A stretch of DNA of 64,000 nt from Phenylobacterium sp. (GCF_004799515.1 NZ_SSMX01000002.1:1-64000), one strand, 5' to 3'. Positions 41,914-54,755 are shown, numbered from the stretch's first letter. Notes: a model not told the origin generated them from the letters alone. A program made the numbers and translations.

Positions 41914-43038
41914 ATGCGTCGTTCGATGTACCTGCTGGCCGCCATCGCCGCGGCCGCCGCCGGGCCGGCCTTGGCCACCGACTACCAGTTCACCCAGTTC
42001 CCCGTGGCGGGATCGTCGAACACCGGCGTGGTCGCGATCAACGACGCCGGCCAGATCCTGGTCGGCTACGGCAATCCCAGCTCTCAGGGCGCGTTCATCT
42101 ATCAGGGTGGGGTCGAGACCCCCGTCGCGCCGCCGCTGATCAACAACGGCGGCAACACCAGCGCCATCGGCGTCGCGGCGATGAACGCCTCGGGCACGGT
42201 GGTCGGCACCGACATCCAGACCACCAACGGCGTGGGGCTGGTCTACGACTTCGTCGGTTTCATCGACAAGGGCGGCCAGTACACCTTCGTGAACGCCCCG
42301 GGCGCCGTCGACACCCAGCTACTGGGCATCAACAACGCGGGCGTGGTGCTGGGCGAGTACGAGACCGCCGCCAGCAATGGGGTCTTCACCTACTTCACCG
42401 ACACCAACGGCGTGCTCACCACCCTGTCGGCCCCCGGGTTCTCCGGCATCGTCCCCACGGGCATCGACAGCGCCGGCGACGTGGTCGGCACCGCCATGGT
42501 TGGCGGCGTGCGGGTGGGCTTCATAGACAAGGGCGGCGTCTTCAGCGTCGTCTCCGTGCCGGGCTCCGGCGCCACCAGCATCTCTGGGGTCAGCGCCAAC
42601 GGCCTGATCGTCGGCCAGTACTTCAGCGGCGGTAAGAACCTGGGTTTCCTGGACGACGATGGGGTCTTCACCACCATCGCGCCCCCGAGCGCGACCGTCA
42701 CCCACATCTCGGCCGTCAACGACCTCGGCGAGGTGGTGGGCACGGCCAATGGCGTGAGCTTCGCCGAGCAGGGCGGGGTGTTCAGCACCCTCGACCTGCC
42801 GCCCTTCGACCCGGACAGCAACCAGGGTCCGGACACCATCAACGACGCCGGCGTGATCGGGGGCAGCCTCTACAGCGGCAACGGCTTCAATTTCGAGTAC
42901 ACCGGCTTCGTGGCCACGCCGCTGGCGCCGGCGGGAACCGGGGGCGTGCCGGAGCCGGCCGCTTGGTCGCTGATGATCGCGGGCTTCGGCCTGGCGGGCG
43001 CGGCCCTGCGCCGGCGCAGGCTGCCCGCCCCAGCCTGA
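41914..43038 (+). CDS. PEP-CTERM sorted exoprotein 3 with HAF-type repeats
   Basis: A 374-residue exported protein with a signal peptide (MYLLAAIAAAAAGPALA). The body is a series of about 40-residue repeats of the HAF type, for example GFIDKGGQYTFVNAPGAVDT followed by LLGINNAGVVLGEY, and GFIDKGGVFSVVSVPGSGAT followed by ISGVSANGLIVGQY; five or six copies suggest a beta-propeller-like fold. The C-terminus is VPEPAAWSLMIAGFGLAGAA with LRRRR, the exosortase sorting signal. GGGAG is 10 bases before the ATG. It converges on LuxR regulator 2 with a 31-base gap. Confidence 0.88.
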   Translation: MRRSMYLLAAIAAAAAGPALATDYQFTQFPVAGSSNTGVVAINDAGQILVGYGNPSSQGAFIYQGGVETPVAPPLINNGGNTSAIGVAAMNASGTVVGTDIQTTNGVGLVYDFVGFIDKGGQYTFVNAPGAVDTQLLGINNAGVVLGEYETAASNGVFTYFTDTNGVLTTLSAPGFSGIVPTGIDSAGDVVGTAMVGGVRVGFIDKGGVFSVVSVPGSGATSISGVSANGLIVGQYFSGGKNLGFLDDDGVFTTIAPPSATVTHISAVNDLGEVVGTANGVSFAEQGGVFSTLDLPPFDPDSNQGPDTINDAGVIGGSLYSGNGFNFEYTGFVATPLAPAGTGGVPEPAAWSLMIAGFGLAGAALRRRRLPAPA

Positions 43039-43069
43039 GCCGAGCCGGGCCTAGGCGTCTGCGAAGCCG

Positions 43070-44191
43070 CTAGAAGACGCTGATCGGTGGGACGAGGGCC
43101 ATCACCTCGGCCAGCAGGTCGGCCTGCCGGCGCGTGCCGGTCTTCTCGAACAGGTGTTGCAGGTGCGCCTTGGCGGTCCTGGGCGTGATGCCCAGGTCCT
43201 GGGCGATCTCCGCCATAGTCCGGCGCTTGAGCAGGGCCACCAGGACGCGGATCTCCGCCGCGGTCAGGCCGAACGCCTCGACCAGCAGCGGGCCGGGCAG
43301 GGGCAGGTCGTCCTCGCGGGAGGTGACCAGCACGATGCTGTGGCCGCCGCTCGCCGCCGAGGCCGGCGCCACCCAGAGGAGCCGCCGGTCCTGCGGCGGT
43401 CCGAACACCAGGCTGACCGGGGCGCCGGCCTCCGCGTATAGCGCCTCGGCGAAACGCCGGCGGGTGTCGCCGTCGCAGGGCGTCAGCCGCCCGTCGCGCG
43501 CCTGCAGCACCGAACCTTCGGCCAGGAGCTGCTCGCCCGCGGCGTTGACGAAGGCCACGGTCCCCGCCGGGTTGACCAGGAAGGCTGGCGCGCGGATGCG
43601 GTCGACCAGGGCCGACAGACCCTCGCGCTTGGCGTCGCGGTCATCGAAAACCCGGCTCAGCATGGTCGCGCGCTGTAGGTGCGGCGCCAGCAGCCGCACG
43701 AACTCGACGTCCTGCGGGCTGAACGGTCCGTCCCGCTCCCGACGGGCTACGGCCAGCATGGCCAGGCTGGAGGTGGTGCGGATCAGGACGCAACTCAGCC
43801 AGTCGCCCCAGGCCTGTGGCCCGACCCACTCGCGATAGAAGCGGCTGCGCCGGAAGGCGGGCAGGTCCGCGGTGCGGTAGACGGTGTCCACCTGTCCGGG
43901 CGGGATGTAGAGCAGGATCGCATCGATCAGCGGGTTGAGGCCGGCGTAGGTCTCCACATAGGCCCGCGAGGCCACAGGGTCGGTGCCGTGCTCCACAAGC
44001 AATTCCGGAACGCGGGTGGCCAGGTTGTGGATGTTGAGGCTGGCCGCGCAGCCGCCGATCTCGTGGCACAGGCTCTCCAGCACCCCAGGCCAGCGGCCGC
44101 GGTCAAGCACACAGGCGTACACGCCGTCGATCAGCGCCGAGACCGCCGCGGCGTCGACCGGGTCGGTTCCTGAGACGACGGCGTGGTCCAT
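43070..44191 (-). CDS. LuxR-family transcriptional regulator 2, next to PEP-CTERM gene
   Basis: A 373-residue regulator. The C-terminal LuxR HTH is AFGLTAAEIRVLVALLKRR, MAEIAQDLGITPRTAKAHLQ, then FEKTGTRRQADLLAEVM. Central residues (RAPAFLVNPAGTVAFVNAAG) are PAS-like, and the N-terminal 180 residues (LESLCHEIGGCAASLNIHNL) share the layout of LuxR regulator 1, including the LLAPHLQRA helix before the PAS-like part. No receiver or autoinducer-binding domain is recognised. The start is uncertain: ATG 44191, 44206 or 44239, none with a strong ribosome binding site. It is convergent with PEP-CTERM protein 3. Confidence 0.82.
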   Translation of the reverse strand: MDHAVVSGTDPVDAAAVSALIDGVYACVLDRGRWPGVLESLCHEIGGCAASLNIHNLATRVPELLVEHGTDPVASRAYVETYAGLNPLIDAILLYIPPGQVDTVYRTADLPAFRRSRFYREWVGPQAWGDWLSCVLIRTTSSLAMLAVARRERDGPFSPQDVEFVRLLAPHLQRATMLSRVFDDRDAKREGLSALVDRIRAPAFLVNPAGTVAFVNAAGEQLLAEGSVLQARDGRLTPCDGDTRRRFAEALYAEAGAPVSLVFGPPQDRRLLWVAPASAASGGHSIVLVTSREDDLPLPGPLLVEAFGLTAAEIRVLVALLKRRTMAEIAQDLGITPRTAKAHLQHLFEKTGTRRQADLLAEVMALVPPISVF

Positions 44192-44281
44192 GCTTGGAGC
44201 CAGCATACCCGTGGTCAGCCTACACGCGGATGTCTCCACTGTGACCTGGCGTAATTCGCCCTGAAACAGTCGGCCGCGTGG

Positions 44282-44932
44282 CTAGTAGAACGCCCCGTAG
44301 ATCACGTCGGAGACCTGGCCGGTGGCAAGCTGCACCAGGAGCAGGTCCGGTCCGTAGCGCACCCACTGGTAGCCATACGGCGGTCCCTCGAGGCCCATCT
44401 GGTAATAGTTGCTGAAGAAGTAGGCCGAGGTGAGGAATATCGCCGGCAGGGTCATGCCGACACCCCAGCGGCGATAGCGGAACCCGGATGGATAGCGCCA
44501 CGGACTCCCGTGGATCGGGCGGAAGCCCGGGGGCCGGCCCGAACCGGGCCGATGCGGCCCCATGGGGGGCGGTCCGGGCGGCGGGCGATGGCCGCCTTGC
44601 GGCGGACGGCCTCCGCCGGGCGGACGGCCGCCAGGATTGGGGCCGCCAGGATTGGGGCCGCCAGGATTGGGACGCGGGGGCGGGCGCTGGCCGGAGGGCG
44701 GGCGTTGGCCGCCGCCACCGCCGCCGCCGGGAGGCCGGCCGCCACCGCCGCCAGCAGGAGGCCGCTCACCGCCGCCGCCGGGCGGCCGTCCGCCGCCGCC
44801 TTGGCCGCCAGGGCGTTGGCCGCCGCCGCCCGGTCCGCCGGCGGGGCGCTGTTGGCGTTTGTCTTCCTGGGCGAACGCCAATGTCGGCGTCATCAGGGCG
44901 AAGAGGGAAGCAAAGAGCAGACGTCTGTTCAC
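44282..44932 (-). CDS. RcnB-domain exported protein 2 with Gly/Pro-rich repeats
   Basis: A 216-residue protein. The signal peptide NRRLLFASLFALMTPTLAFA is followed by about 110 residues of Gly/Pro/Arg repeats (GGGGQRPGGQGGGGRPP, NPGGPNPGGPNPGG). A hydrophobic segment (TLPAIFLTSAYFFSNYY) precedes the C-terminal RcnB domain YGYQWVRYGPDLLLVQLATG with GQVSDVIYGAFY. The start is GTG 44932 because AGGAG lies 8 bases upstream; an ATG eight codons earlier is less likely. It shares the domain with the protein at 39104-39655 but not the repeat region. Envelope location inferred. Confidence 0.83.
   Translation of the reverse strand: MNRRLLFASLFALMTPTLAFAQEDKRQQRPAGGPGGGGQRPGGQGGGGRPPGGGGERPPAGGGGGRPPGGGGGGGQRPPSGQRPPPRPNPGGPNPGGPNPGGRPPGGGRPPQGGHRPPPGPPPMGPHRPGSGRPPGFRPIHGSPWRYPSGFRYRRWGVGMTLPAIFLTSAYFFSNYYQMGLEGPPYGYQWVRYGPDLLLVQLATGQVSDVIYGAFY
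44626..44670. repeat. Three perfect 15-bp tandem repeats in the RcnB-domain gene
   Basis: GGCCGCCAGGATTGG occurs at 44626-44640, 44641-44655 and 44656-44670 without mismatch. On the coding strand it encodes PNPGG repeated. Perfect identity suggests recent slippage expansion and possible length variation between strains. Confidence 0.9.
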
Positions 44933-45012
44933 CAGCGGCTCTCCTGAAAAGCGCATCGCGCGCTGACGCCACTATAGAGAGCGGTCAGCTCAGGTAAATC
45001 CCGCGGGCCGGA

Positions 45013-46815
<1,803 letters not shown>

Positions 46816-46905
46816 CTGGGTGGTCCTCCTCTCGCCGAATAAGGTGCCTATAATTTCCTGACGTATCGTTACGACCCCCGGTTGCGTCTTGGGTTGTGCG
46901 AGGGG

Positions 46906-48141
46906 TCAAGTCACCGCAGCGCGGGCGCGGAATTCCGGGCGGTCCCAGGCTCGGGTCGCCAGCACCTCGGCCAGCGCCTGCGCGGCGTCCCAGACCTGCG
47001 CGTAGCTCAGGAACAGAGGCGAGAAGCCGAAGCGGGCGATGTCGGGGGCGCGGAAGTCCCCGACGATGCCGCGGGCGATCATCGCCTGGACCAGGGCGTA
47101 GCCCTCCGGATGGGCGAAGGAGACGTGCAGGCCCCGCGCCGTCGGCCCGCGCGGCCCGGTGAGCCGCAGCGCCGGGTCAGCCGCGGCGGCCTCGACCTGG
47201 CGGACGAACAGGCCGGCCAGCGCCAGGCCCTTGGCCTCCACCTGCGCCGGATCGGCCTGGAGCTGCAGGTCGACGCCCGCCTCCAGCGCCGCCAGCCCCA
47301 GGATCGGCGGCGTGCCGGTGATCTGGCCGCGGATATCGGCGGCCGGGCGGTAGCCGTCCTCGAAGGCGAAGGGCTCGGCGTGGCCCATCCAGCCGGAGAG
47401 CGGCGAGGCGATCTGCGCTTGGTGCCGCTCGGCCACGAACAGGAAGGCCGGCGCTCCGGGGCCGCCGTTCAGGTACTTGTAGCTGCAGCCGACCGCGAGG
47501 TCCGCGCCCGCGCCGTTCAGGTCGACGGCGATCGCGCCGACGCTATGGCACAGGTCCCAGATCATCAGCGCGCCCTTGGCGTGGGCCGCCGCGGTCACCG
47601 CCGCCAGGTCCCAGCGGCGCGAGGTCTTGTAGTGCACGTGGGTCAGGACGACCGCGGCGGTGTCCTCGCCGATGGCGGCGACCAAATCCTCCGGCGGCAC
47701 AGTCCGCAGCCGCGCCCGCCCCGGTCCCAGCAGCGCCGCCAGCCCCTGCAGGGCGTAGAGGTCGGTGGGGAAGTTGCCGGCTTCGGACAGGATCGTCGTG
47801 CGGCCGGGCTTTAGCGACAGCGCGCCGGCGGCCAGCTTGAAGAGGTTCACCGTGGTGGAATCGGCCACCGTCACCTCGTGCGGCTGAGCGCCGATCAGCC
47901 GGGCGATCTTGCCGCCGACCCGCAGCGGCGCCTCGATCCAGCGGGCGCTGTTCCAGCTGCGCACCAGGCCCTCGCCCCACTCGTTGTGCGAAACCTCCGC
48001 CAGCCGCTCGTGGACCGCCAGCGGTGGAGGCCCTAGCGAATTGCCGTCCAGGTAGATCAGGCCGTGGGGCAGGGCGAAGCCCGCGCGGAACCGCGCCAGC
48101 GGATCGCCGGCGTCCAGCGCCAGGGCCTCGTCGCGGGTCAT
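46906..48141 (-). CDS. kynU: Kynureninase
   Basis: A 411-residue PLP enzyme that splits kynurenine to anthranilate and alanine. LPHGLIYLDGNSLGPPPLAV, HNEWGEGLVRSWNSARWIE and the PLP lysine segment GCSYKYLNGGPGAPAFLF are characteristic, with WMGHAEPFAFEDGY late. The sequence fits kynureninase rather than other class V lyases. No kynA or kynB is nearby, so the rest of tryptophan degradation must be encoded elsewhere. It diverges from the CocE-like hydrolase. Confidence 0.93.
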   Translation of the reverse strand: MTRDEALALDAGDPLARFRAGFALPHGLIYLDGNSLGPPPLAVHERLAEVSHNEWGEGLVRSWNSARWIEAPLRVGGKIARLIGAQPHEVTVADSTTVNLFKLAAGALSLKPGRTTILSEAGNFPTDLYALQGLAALLGPGRARLRTVPPEDLVAAIGEDTAAVVLTHVHYKTSRRWDLAAVTAAAHAKGALMIWDLCHSVGAIAVDLNGAGADLAVGCSYKYLNGGPGAPAFLFVAERHQAQIASPLSGWMGHAEPFAFEDGYRPAADIRGQITGTPPILGLAALEAGVDLQLQADPAQVEAKGLALAGLFVRQVEAAAADPALRLTGPRGPTARGLHVSFAHPEGYALVQAMIARGIVGDFRAPDIARFGFSPLFLSYAQVWDAAQALAEVLATRAWDRPEFRARAAVT

Positions 48142-48321
48142 GGCCGAAGGGCTCGGGTGTCGGGCATCGCCAAGTTCTTAGAGCGCCGCGCCGCGCGCCG
48201 GAAGGGCGCTGACGCCGCCGCCATGCCTGTGCTTAAGTGGCGCCCGCGGCGCCACGCGCCCGCGCGATTTGCAAACACACGATTTGGCGCGGGCGAAAGA
48301 CCCGCCCGGGGGGACCATCCG

Positions 48322-50061
48322 ATGAGCAAGCTGACCCATTTCGCCCTGGCCTCGGCCCTGGCGCTGAGCCTCGCGACTGGCGCGGTCGCCCAGACGCCCG
48401 CGAAGCCGGCCGCCAAGGCCGCCGCCGCCTCCGCGGAAAAGTGGCCGGGCCTGCCGCCCGGCGCGGCCGAGGAGATCGCCGTCATGCGCGACGGGACCAA
48501 GCTCGCCGCCAACGTCTTCAAGCCCGCCGGCGCCGGCCCCTGGCCCGCGGTGATGACGCGCACGCCCTATCTGAAGGACGGCCGCATCGACAAGGAGCAC
48601 GACCCGGACGGCTCGAAGATGCGCCAGGCTCTGGTCGCCCAGGCCAAGCACTACACCGACGCGGGCTTCGTCTATGTGTTGCAGGATGTGCGCGGCAAGG
48701 GGCGCAGCCAGGGCTTCTACGCGGCCTTCGAGAATGACGTCGAGGACGGCTACGACAGCGTCGAATGGGCCGCGAAACAGCCGTGGAGCAACGGCAAGAT
48801 CGGCCTCTCCGGCGGTTCGGCCATGGGCATCACCTCCAACGAGGCCGCCATGGCCGCCCCGCCGCATCTGAAGGCGGCCTATGTCGTCGTGGCGCCCTAC
48901 GACCTCATGCAGAACAGCTACATGGGCGGCGTGCTGAAGGAGAAGGACGTCATCGGCTGGTCGAAGGGCCAGGGCGTCGCCGACGACGTGCTCGATCAGC
49001 AGCGCCGGCGCGTGACGGACGACATCTTCTGGAACCGCGCGGCGATGAGCGAGAACCGCAAGTACATCCAGATTCCGATCTACAACGTCGGCGGCTGGTA
49101 CGACATCTTCAACCACGGCAACATTTCGAACTTTGAATACCTGCAGAACCAGGGCGCAAGAGGGGCGCGCGGCAACCAGAAGCTGATGATGGGGCCGTTC
49201 GGTCACGGGAACCTGTCCGGAGACCTGACCTATCCCGGCTTCGATCGGCTGAACCTCGCCACCGACCAGGAGATCCGCTGGTTCAGCTACTGGCTGAAGG
49301 GCGAGCAGAACGGGATCATGGACGAACCGCCGGTCACCTATTTCATGATGGCGGGCGCCGAGAAGGGCCGGGTCAGCCCCAAGAACCGCATCCTGACCTC
49401 GGCCAACTGGCCGCCAGCCTACCGCGAGGTCCGCTACTACCTGGAACCGGACAAGACGCTGGCGACCAAGGCGCCGGGCGGCGAGGGGACGAAGGTCAGC
49501 TACCGCTTCGATCCGGCCAATCCCGTGCCGACGGTGGGCGGGGCGAACCTGACCTTCGAGCGCGGGCCGATGGACCAGCGGGCGATCAAGGACCGGCCGG
49601 ACTACCTGCGCTTCCAGACCCCGGTGCTGGACAAGGACGTCACCGTCTCCGGCCCGGTGAAGGTCGAACTCTATGGCGCCACCGACGGTCCCGACACCGA
49701 CTTCATGGCCAAGCTGGTGGACGTCTATCCCGACGGCTACGAGGCCATCGTGCTGGACGCCCCGATCCGCGCCAAGTTCCGCAATGGCCGCCTGCCGGGC
49801 GATATCAAGATGATGACGCCGGGCGCGCCGGAGGAGCTGGACATCGACCTGTGGTCGACGGCGATCACCTTCGAGAAGGGCCATCGGATCGCGGTGCACA
49901 TCACCTCGTCCAACAGCCCGCGCTTCAATGTCAATCCGAACACCGGCGAGGCGGAGGGCGAGCACAAGTTGGCGCCGCGGGTGGCGACCAACTCGGTCTA
50001 TATGGACGCCTCGCACCCCTCGGCCCTGGTGCTGCCGGTGGTCTATCCGGACGGGAAGTAG
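48322..50061 (+). CDS. CocE/NonD-family (S15-type) exported hydrolase
   Basis: A 579-residue exported serine hydrolase. A signal peptide (SKLTHFALASALALSLATGA) is followed by an alpha/beta core: RDGTKLAANVFKPAGAGPWP, DVRGKGRSQG, the nucleophile motif GLSGGSAMG (S163), and the acid/His region VGGWYDIFNHG and MGPFGHG. The C-terminal third is the jelly-roll domain of X-Pro dipeptidyl-peptidase/CocE proteins (PVKVELYGATDGPDTDFMAK, INVNPNTGEAEG-like). GGGGGGA upstream of ATG 48322; an 86-codon longer frame overlaps kynU and is rejected. Substrate: acyl esters or peptides, not determined. Confidence 0.9.
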   Translation: MSKLTHFALASALALSLATGAVAQTPAKPAAKAAAASAEKWPGLPPGAAEEIAVMRDGTKLAANVFKPAGAGPWPAVMTRTPYLKDGRIDKEHDPDGSKMRQALVAQAKHYTDAGFVYVLQDVRGKGRSQGFYAAFENDVEDGYDSVEWAAKQPWSNGKIGLSGGSAMGITSNEAAMAAPPHLKAAYVVVAPYDLMQNSYMGGVLKEKDVIGWSKGQGVADDVLDQQRRRVTDDIFWNRAAMSENRKYIQIPIYNVGGWYDIFNHGNISNFEYLQNQGARGARGNQKLMMGPFGHGNLSGDLTYPGFDRLNLATDQEIRWFSYWLKGEQNGIMDEPPVTYFMMAGAEKGRVSPKNRILTSANWPPAYREVRYYLEPDKTLATKAPGGEGTKVSYRFDPANPVPTVGGANLTFERGPMDQRAIKDRPDYLRFQTPVLDKDVTVSGPVKVELYGATDGPDTDFMAKLVDVYPDGYEAIVLDAPIRAKFRNGRLPGDIKMMTPGAPEELDIDLWSTAITFEKGHRIAVHITSSNSPRFNVNPNTGEAEGEHKLAPRVATNSVYMDASHPSALVLPVVYPDGK

Positions 50062-50076
50062 CCGTCAGGCCCCGTC

Positions 50077-50616
50077 TCAGGCGCGGACAGCCACCGCCAT
50101 GGTCTCCAACGCCATGACGTCGGTGGCGTCCTCGGCGTCCATGATCTTCAGGAGCCGGGCGCGGGCCCGGTTCACCCGGCTCTTGATGGTGCCCAGCGCG
50201 CAGCCGCAAATCTCGGCCGCCTCTTCGTAGGAGAGGCCCGCCGCGCCTACCAGGATCAGGGCTTCGCGGTGCTCGGCGGGCAGCTTCTGCAGCGCCGCCT
50301 GCAGGGAGTGCATCGCCACGCTCCAGTCCTGGGTCGGCGGCGACTTCAGCGCGCCGGCGTATTCGCCGGTCTCGTCGCGCACCTCACGCCGGCGGCGCAG
50401 GATGGCGGTGTAGTAGGTGTTGCGCAGGATGGTGAAGAGCCACGCGCGCAGGTTGGTGCCCGGTTCGAACTTCTCGCGGTTGGTCCAGGCCTTGATGAGG
50501 GTGTCCTGCACCAGGTCGTCGGCGTCGGAGCCATTGTGGCTCAGGGACCAGGCGAAGGCCCGTAGCGCCGGGATCAGGCCGACCACCTCGTCACGCCAAC
50601 TCAGCGTCGCGTCCAT
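50077..50616 (-). CDS. ecfG: EcfG-family RNA polymerase sigma factor (general stress response)
   Basis: A 179-residue ECF sigma factor. Region 2 is LRAFAWSLSHNGSDADDLVQDTLIKAW with LRAWLFTILRNTYY; region 4 is LPAEHREALILVGAAGLSYE with EAAEICGCALGTIKSRVNRAR. The wording of both regions matches the EcfG (ECF15) group that drives the alphaproteobacterial general stress response, normally held off by NepR and released by PhyR. No nepR or phyR adjoins it, so it may be a second EcfG paralogue. A GGAAC-N16-CGTT element lies 62 bases upstream, suggesting autoregulation. Divergent from egtBD. Confidence 0.9.
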   Translation of the reverse strand: MDATLSWRDEVVGLIPALRAFAWSLSHNGSDADDLVQDTLIKAWTNREKFEPGTNLRAWLFTILRNTYYTAILRRRREVRDETGEYAGALKSPPTQDWSVAMHSLQAALQKLPAEHREALILVGAAGLSYEEAAEICGCALGTIKSRVNRARARLLKIMDAEDATDVMALETMAVAVRA

Positions 50617-50677
50617 GGGGCCTCGCACTCAACTGCGCCGGAAACCGCCGCGCCCTCCGGCTCTCCGCCGGTCGATG

Positions 50678-50702
50678 AACGCGAGCCCCCTTCATCCGTT
50701 CC
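50678..50702 (-). promoter_or_regulatory. EcfG-type promoter of ecfG (GGAAC-N16-CGTT)
   Basis: On the minus strand GGAAC (complement of 50698-50702) and CGTT (complement of 50678-50681) are separated by exactly 16 bases, the published alphaproteobacterial EcfG consensus. The -10 element ends 61 bases before the ecfG ATG. Searching other intergenic regions by eye gave no second exact match. Confidence 0.75.
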
Positions 50703-50848
50703 GGTCTTTGGGCCGGTCTTCCGGAGGCGCGCCGCGGAGGTTTTTCGCGAACCGCGTTCCCACCGTGGTTGCGCCCGGCGAAGGAATGACTAGCTGTGGC
50801 TAGGCGGGAAGAGGCGTGTCCGGGTGCGGACGCGCGGAGAGGAGGCAC

Positions 50849-53113
<2,265 letters not shown>

Positions 53114-53139
53114 GCGCGGGGCTTTCGCGACACCAGCGC

Positions 53140-54330
53140 ATGACGCCTGACGAGATTCCAATCGCGGCCACGGCTGTGGGCGATCTGCACCGTCAGGCCG
53201 ATGCGCACCAGGCGGCGGGACGCCATGCCGAGGCCCTGGAGGCTTTCCAGGCCGCCGCCGCGCTGGCCCCCGGCGACCCGGTGCTGGCCTACAATGTCGC
53301 GAGCACCCTGCGCCTGCTCGGCCGCCCGGCCGAGGCGCTGGCGGCTTATGACCGGGCGGTCGCGCTCAACCCGCGCTTCGCTATGGCCCAGCACAACCGC
53401 GCCGCCCTCTTGCTGCAGCTCGGCGATTACCGCGCCGGCTTCCAGGCCTTCGAATGGCGCAAGTCCAGCCCGGGATTCGACGATCCCCGCTACGCCCTGC
53501 CGCGCCAATGGGCCGGCCAGTCGCTGCGGGGGCGGAGGCTGTTCATCTATCCGGAGTTCTTCCAGGGCGATCTCCTGCAGTTCGGCCGCTACGCCGCCCT
53601 GGCCATCGTCGCCGGCGCGGAGGTCACCCTGGCCGCGCCGCGCGCCATGCACGCCATCCTGCGGACGATGGATCCCCGGTTGCAATTGGCCGATGAGGAC
53701 GCGGTTCCGGGCGACGGTGGCTACGATTTCGTGAGCGCCCTGCTCAGCCTGCCGGGCGGTTTCGGGACCACGGTCGCGACCGTGCCGCGCGGCCGCTATC
53801 TCCAGGCCGAACCAGAGCGGGTCGCCCGCTGGCGCTCAAGGGTCGGCGAGGGCGGTTTCAAGGTGGGCGTCGTCTGGCAGGGGAGCGCGGCCTCCAGCGC
53901 GCCGCCGGTGCCGCGCGCGTTTCCGCTGGCCGCGGCCGCGCCGCTGGCGGGCCTGGCCGGCGTGCGGCTGATCAGCCTGCAGAAGGGTCCGGGCCTGGCG
54001 CAGCTCTCGGGGTTGCCGGCCGGCATGACGGTGGAGACCCTGGGCGAGGACTTCGATCCCGGCTCGGACCTCTATCTCGACACCGCCGCAGCCGTTCTGG
54101 CGTGCGATCTGGTGGTCGCCATGGATGGCGCCATTGTCCATCTCGCCGGGGCGCTGGGCGCGAAGACCTGGCTCGCGGTCCCGCAGGTCCCCGACTGGCG
54201 CTGGATGGACGGCCGCGCCGACACGCCCTGGTATCCGACCGTCCGGCTCTACCGCCAGACGGCGTTCAACGACTGGGGCGGCGTCTTCGCGGCCATGGCC
54301 CGGGACCTGCGCGAACGCCCGGACGCCTGA
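53140..54330 (+). CDS. TPR protein with glycosyltransferase-like C-terminal domain
   Basis: A 396-residue protein. Residues about 10-115 are three TPR repeats (AGRHAEALEAFQAAAALAPG, GRPAEALAAYDRAVALNPRF, then QLGDYRAGFQAFEWR). The rest resembles the heptosyltransferase-like fold found after TPRs in bacterial proteins: KVGVVWQGS, LISLQKGPGLAQL, and DLVVAMDGAIVHLAGALGAK with WLAVPQVPDWRW. A sugar-nucleotide donor is likely, but no substrate is known. No signal peptide. It follows egtBD by 26 bases on the same strand, so it may share its transcript. Confidence 0.82.
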   Translation: MTPDEIPIAATAVGDLHRQADAHQAAGRHAEALEAFQAAAALAPGDPVLAYNVASTLRLLGRPAEALAAYDRAVALNPRFAMAQHNRAALLLQLGDYRAGFQAFEWRKSSPGFDDPRYALPRQWAGQSLRGRRLFIYPEFFQGDLLQFGRYAALAIVAGAEVTLAAPRAMHAILRTMDPRLQLADEDAVPGDGGYDFVSALLSLPGGFGTTVATVPRGRYLQAEPERVARWRSRVGEGGFKVGVVWQGSAASSAPPVPRAFPLAAAAPLAGLAGVRLISLQKGPGLAQLSGLPAGMTVETLGEDFDPGSDLYLDTAAAVLACDLVVAMDGAIVHLAGALGAKTWLAVPQVPDWRWMDGRADTPWYPTVRLYRQTAFNDWGGVFAAMARDLRERPDA

Positions 54331-54360
54331 GCGCCAGGGGTCCGGCGGCCCCAGCTCGGC

Positions 54361-54576
54361 TCAGCCGAGGTCGCGTCCGCGGGTGCGGCCGCCGCCGCGG
54401 CTGGCTTCGCCGCCCTTACGGCCGGCAGAAGCCGCCAGGTCGCGGTCTTTGGCGAAGCTGCGCTTTTCGCCGGGCACCGAGGCGCCGCCTTTGCGGGCGA
54501 TCTCGCGGCGGCGTTCGGGGTTCATCGCGGCGAAGCCCCGGCGGGCGCGCGGCTTTCCGGTGTCTGCGGTGGGCAT
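54361..54576 (-). CDS. KGG-motif stress protein (GsiB-like)
   Basis: A 71-residue hydrophilic, very basic protein with two KGG repeats: RRGFAAMNPERRREIARKGG, and DRDLAASAGRKGGEASRGGG. This is the stress-induced KGG repeat family seen in GsiB and Con-10, usually under general stress control. Its stop codon lies inside a CTCGGC-TCA-GCCGAG hairpin shared with the convergent TPR gene. AGGAGCG-type sequence precedes the ATG. No exact EcfG promoter was found upstream. Intrinsically disordered, cytoplasmic. Confidence 0.88.
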   Translation of the reverse strand: MPTADTGKPRARRGFAAMNPERRREIARKGGASVPGEKRSFAKDRDLAASAGRKGGEASRGGGRTRGRDLG

Positions 54577-54755
54577 GGGGTACGCTCCTCAGGCGTCAGT
54601 GGCGTTGCGGTGGGGCTAACCAACGAATCGCTGCCAAGGTTGCGTTTGGAACGCCGCTATTCGCATGCGGACGGCTTTTCGGAGCCGAGCTTTGCTGTAG
54701 TCAGAAGGGCTTAGCCGCCAATCACAAGCGCGCGAGCTATGCCGGAAAGCCCATC

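Noticed and set aside
46906..48141. Kynureninase gene as the missing EgtE C-S lyase
   Set aside because: Both are PLP enzymes with related folds, but the sequence keeps kynureninase signatures and the gene is 2.7 kb away behind two other genes.
54577..54755. EcfG promoter before the KGG stress gene
   Set aside because: No GGAAC with CGTT at 16-17 bases was found on the minus strand; only a poor GCAAC-like match.
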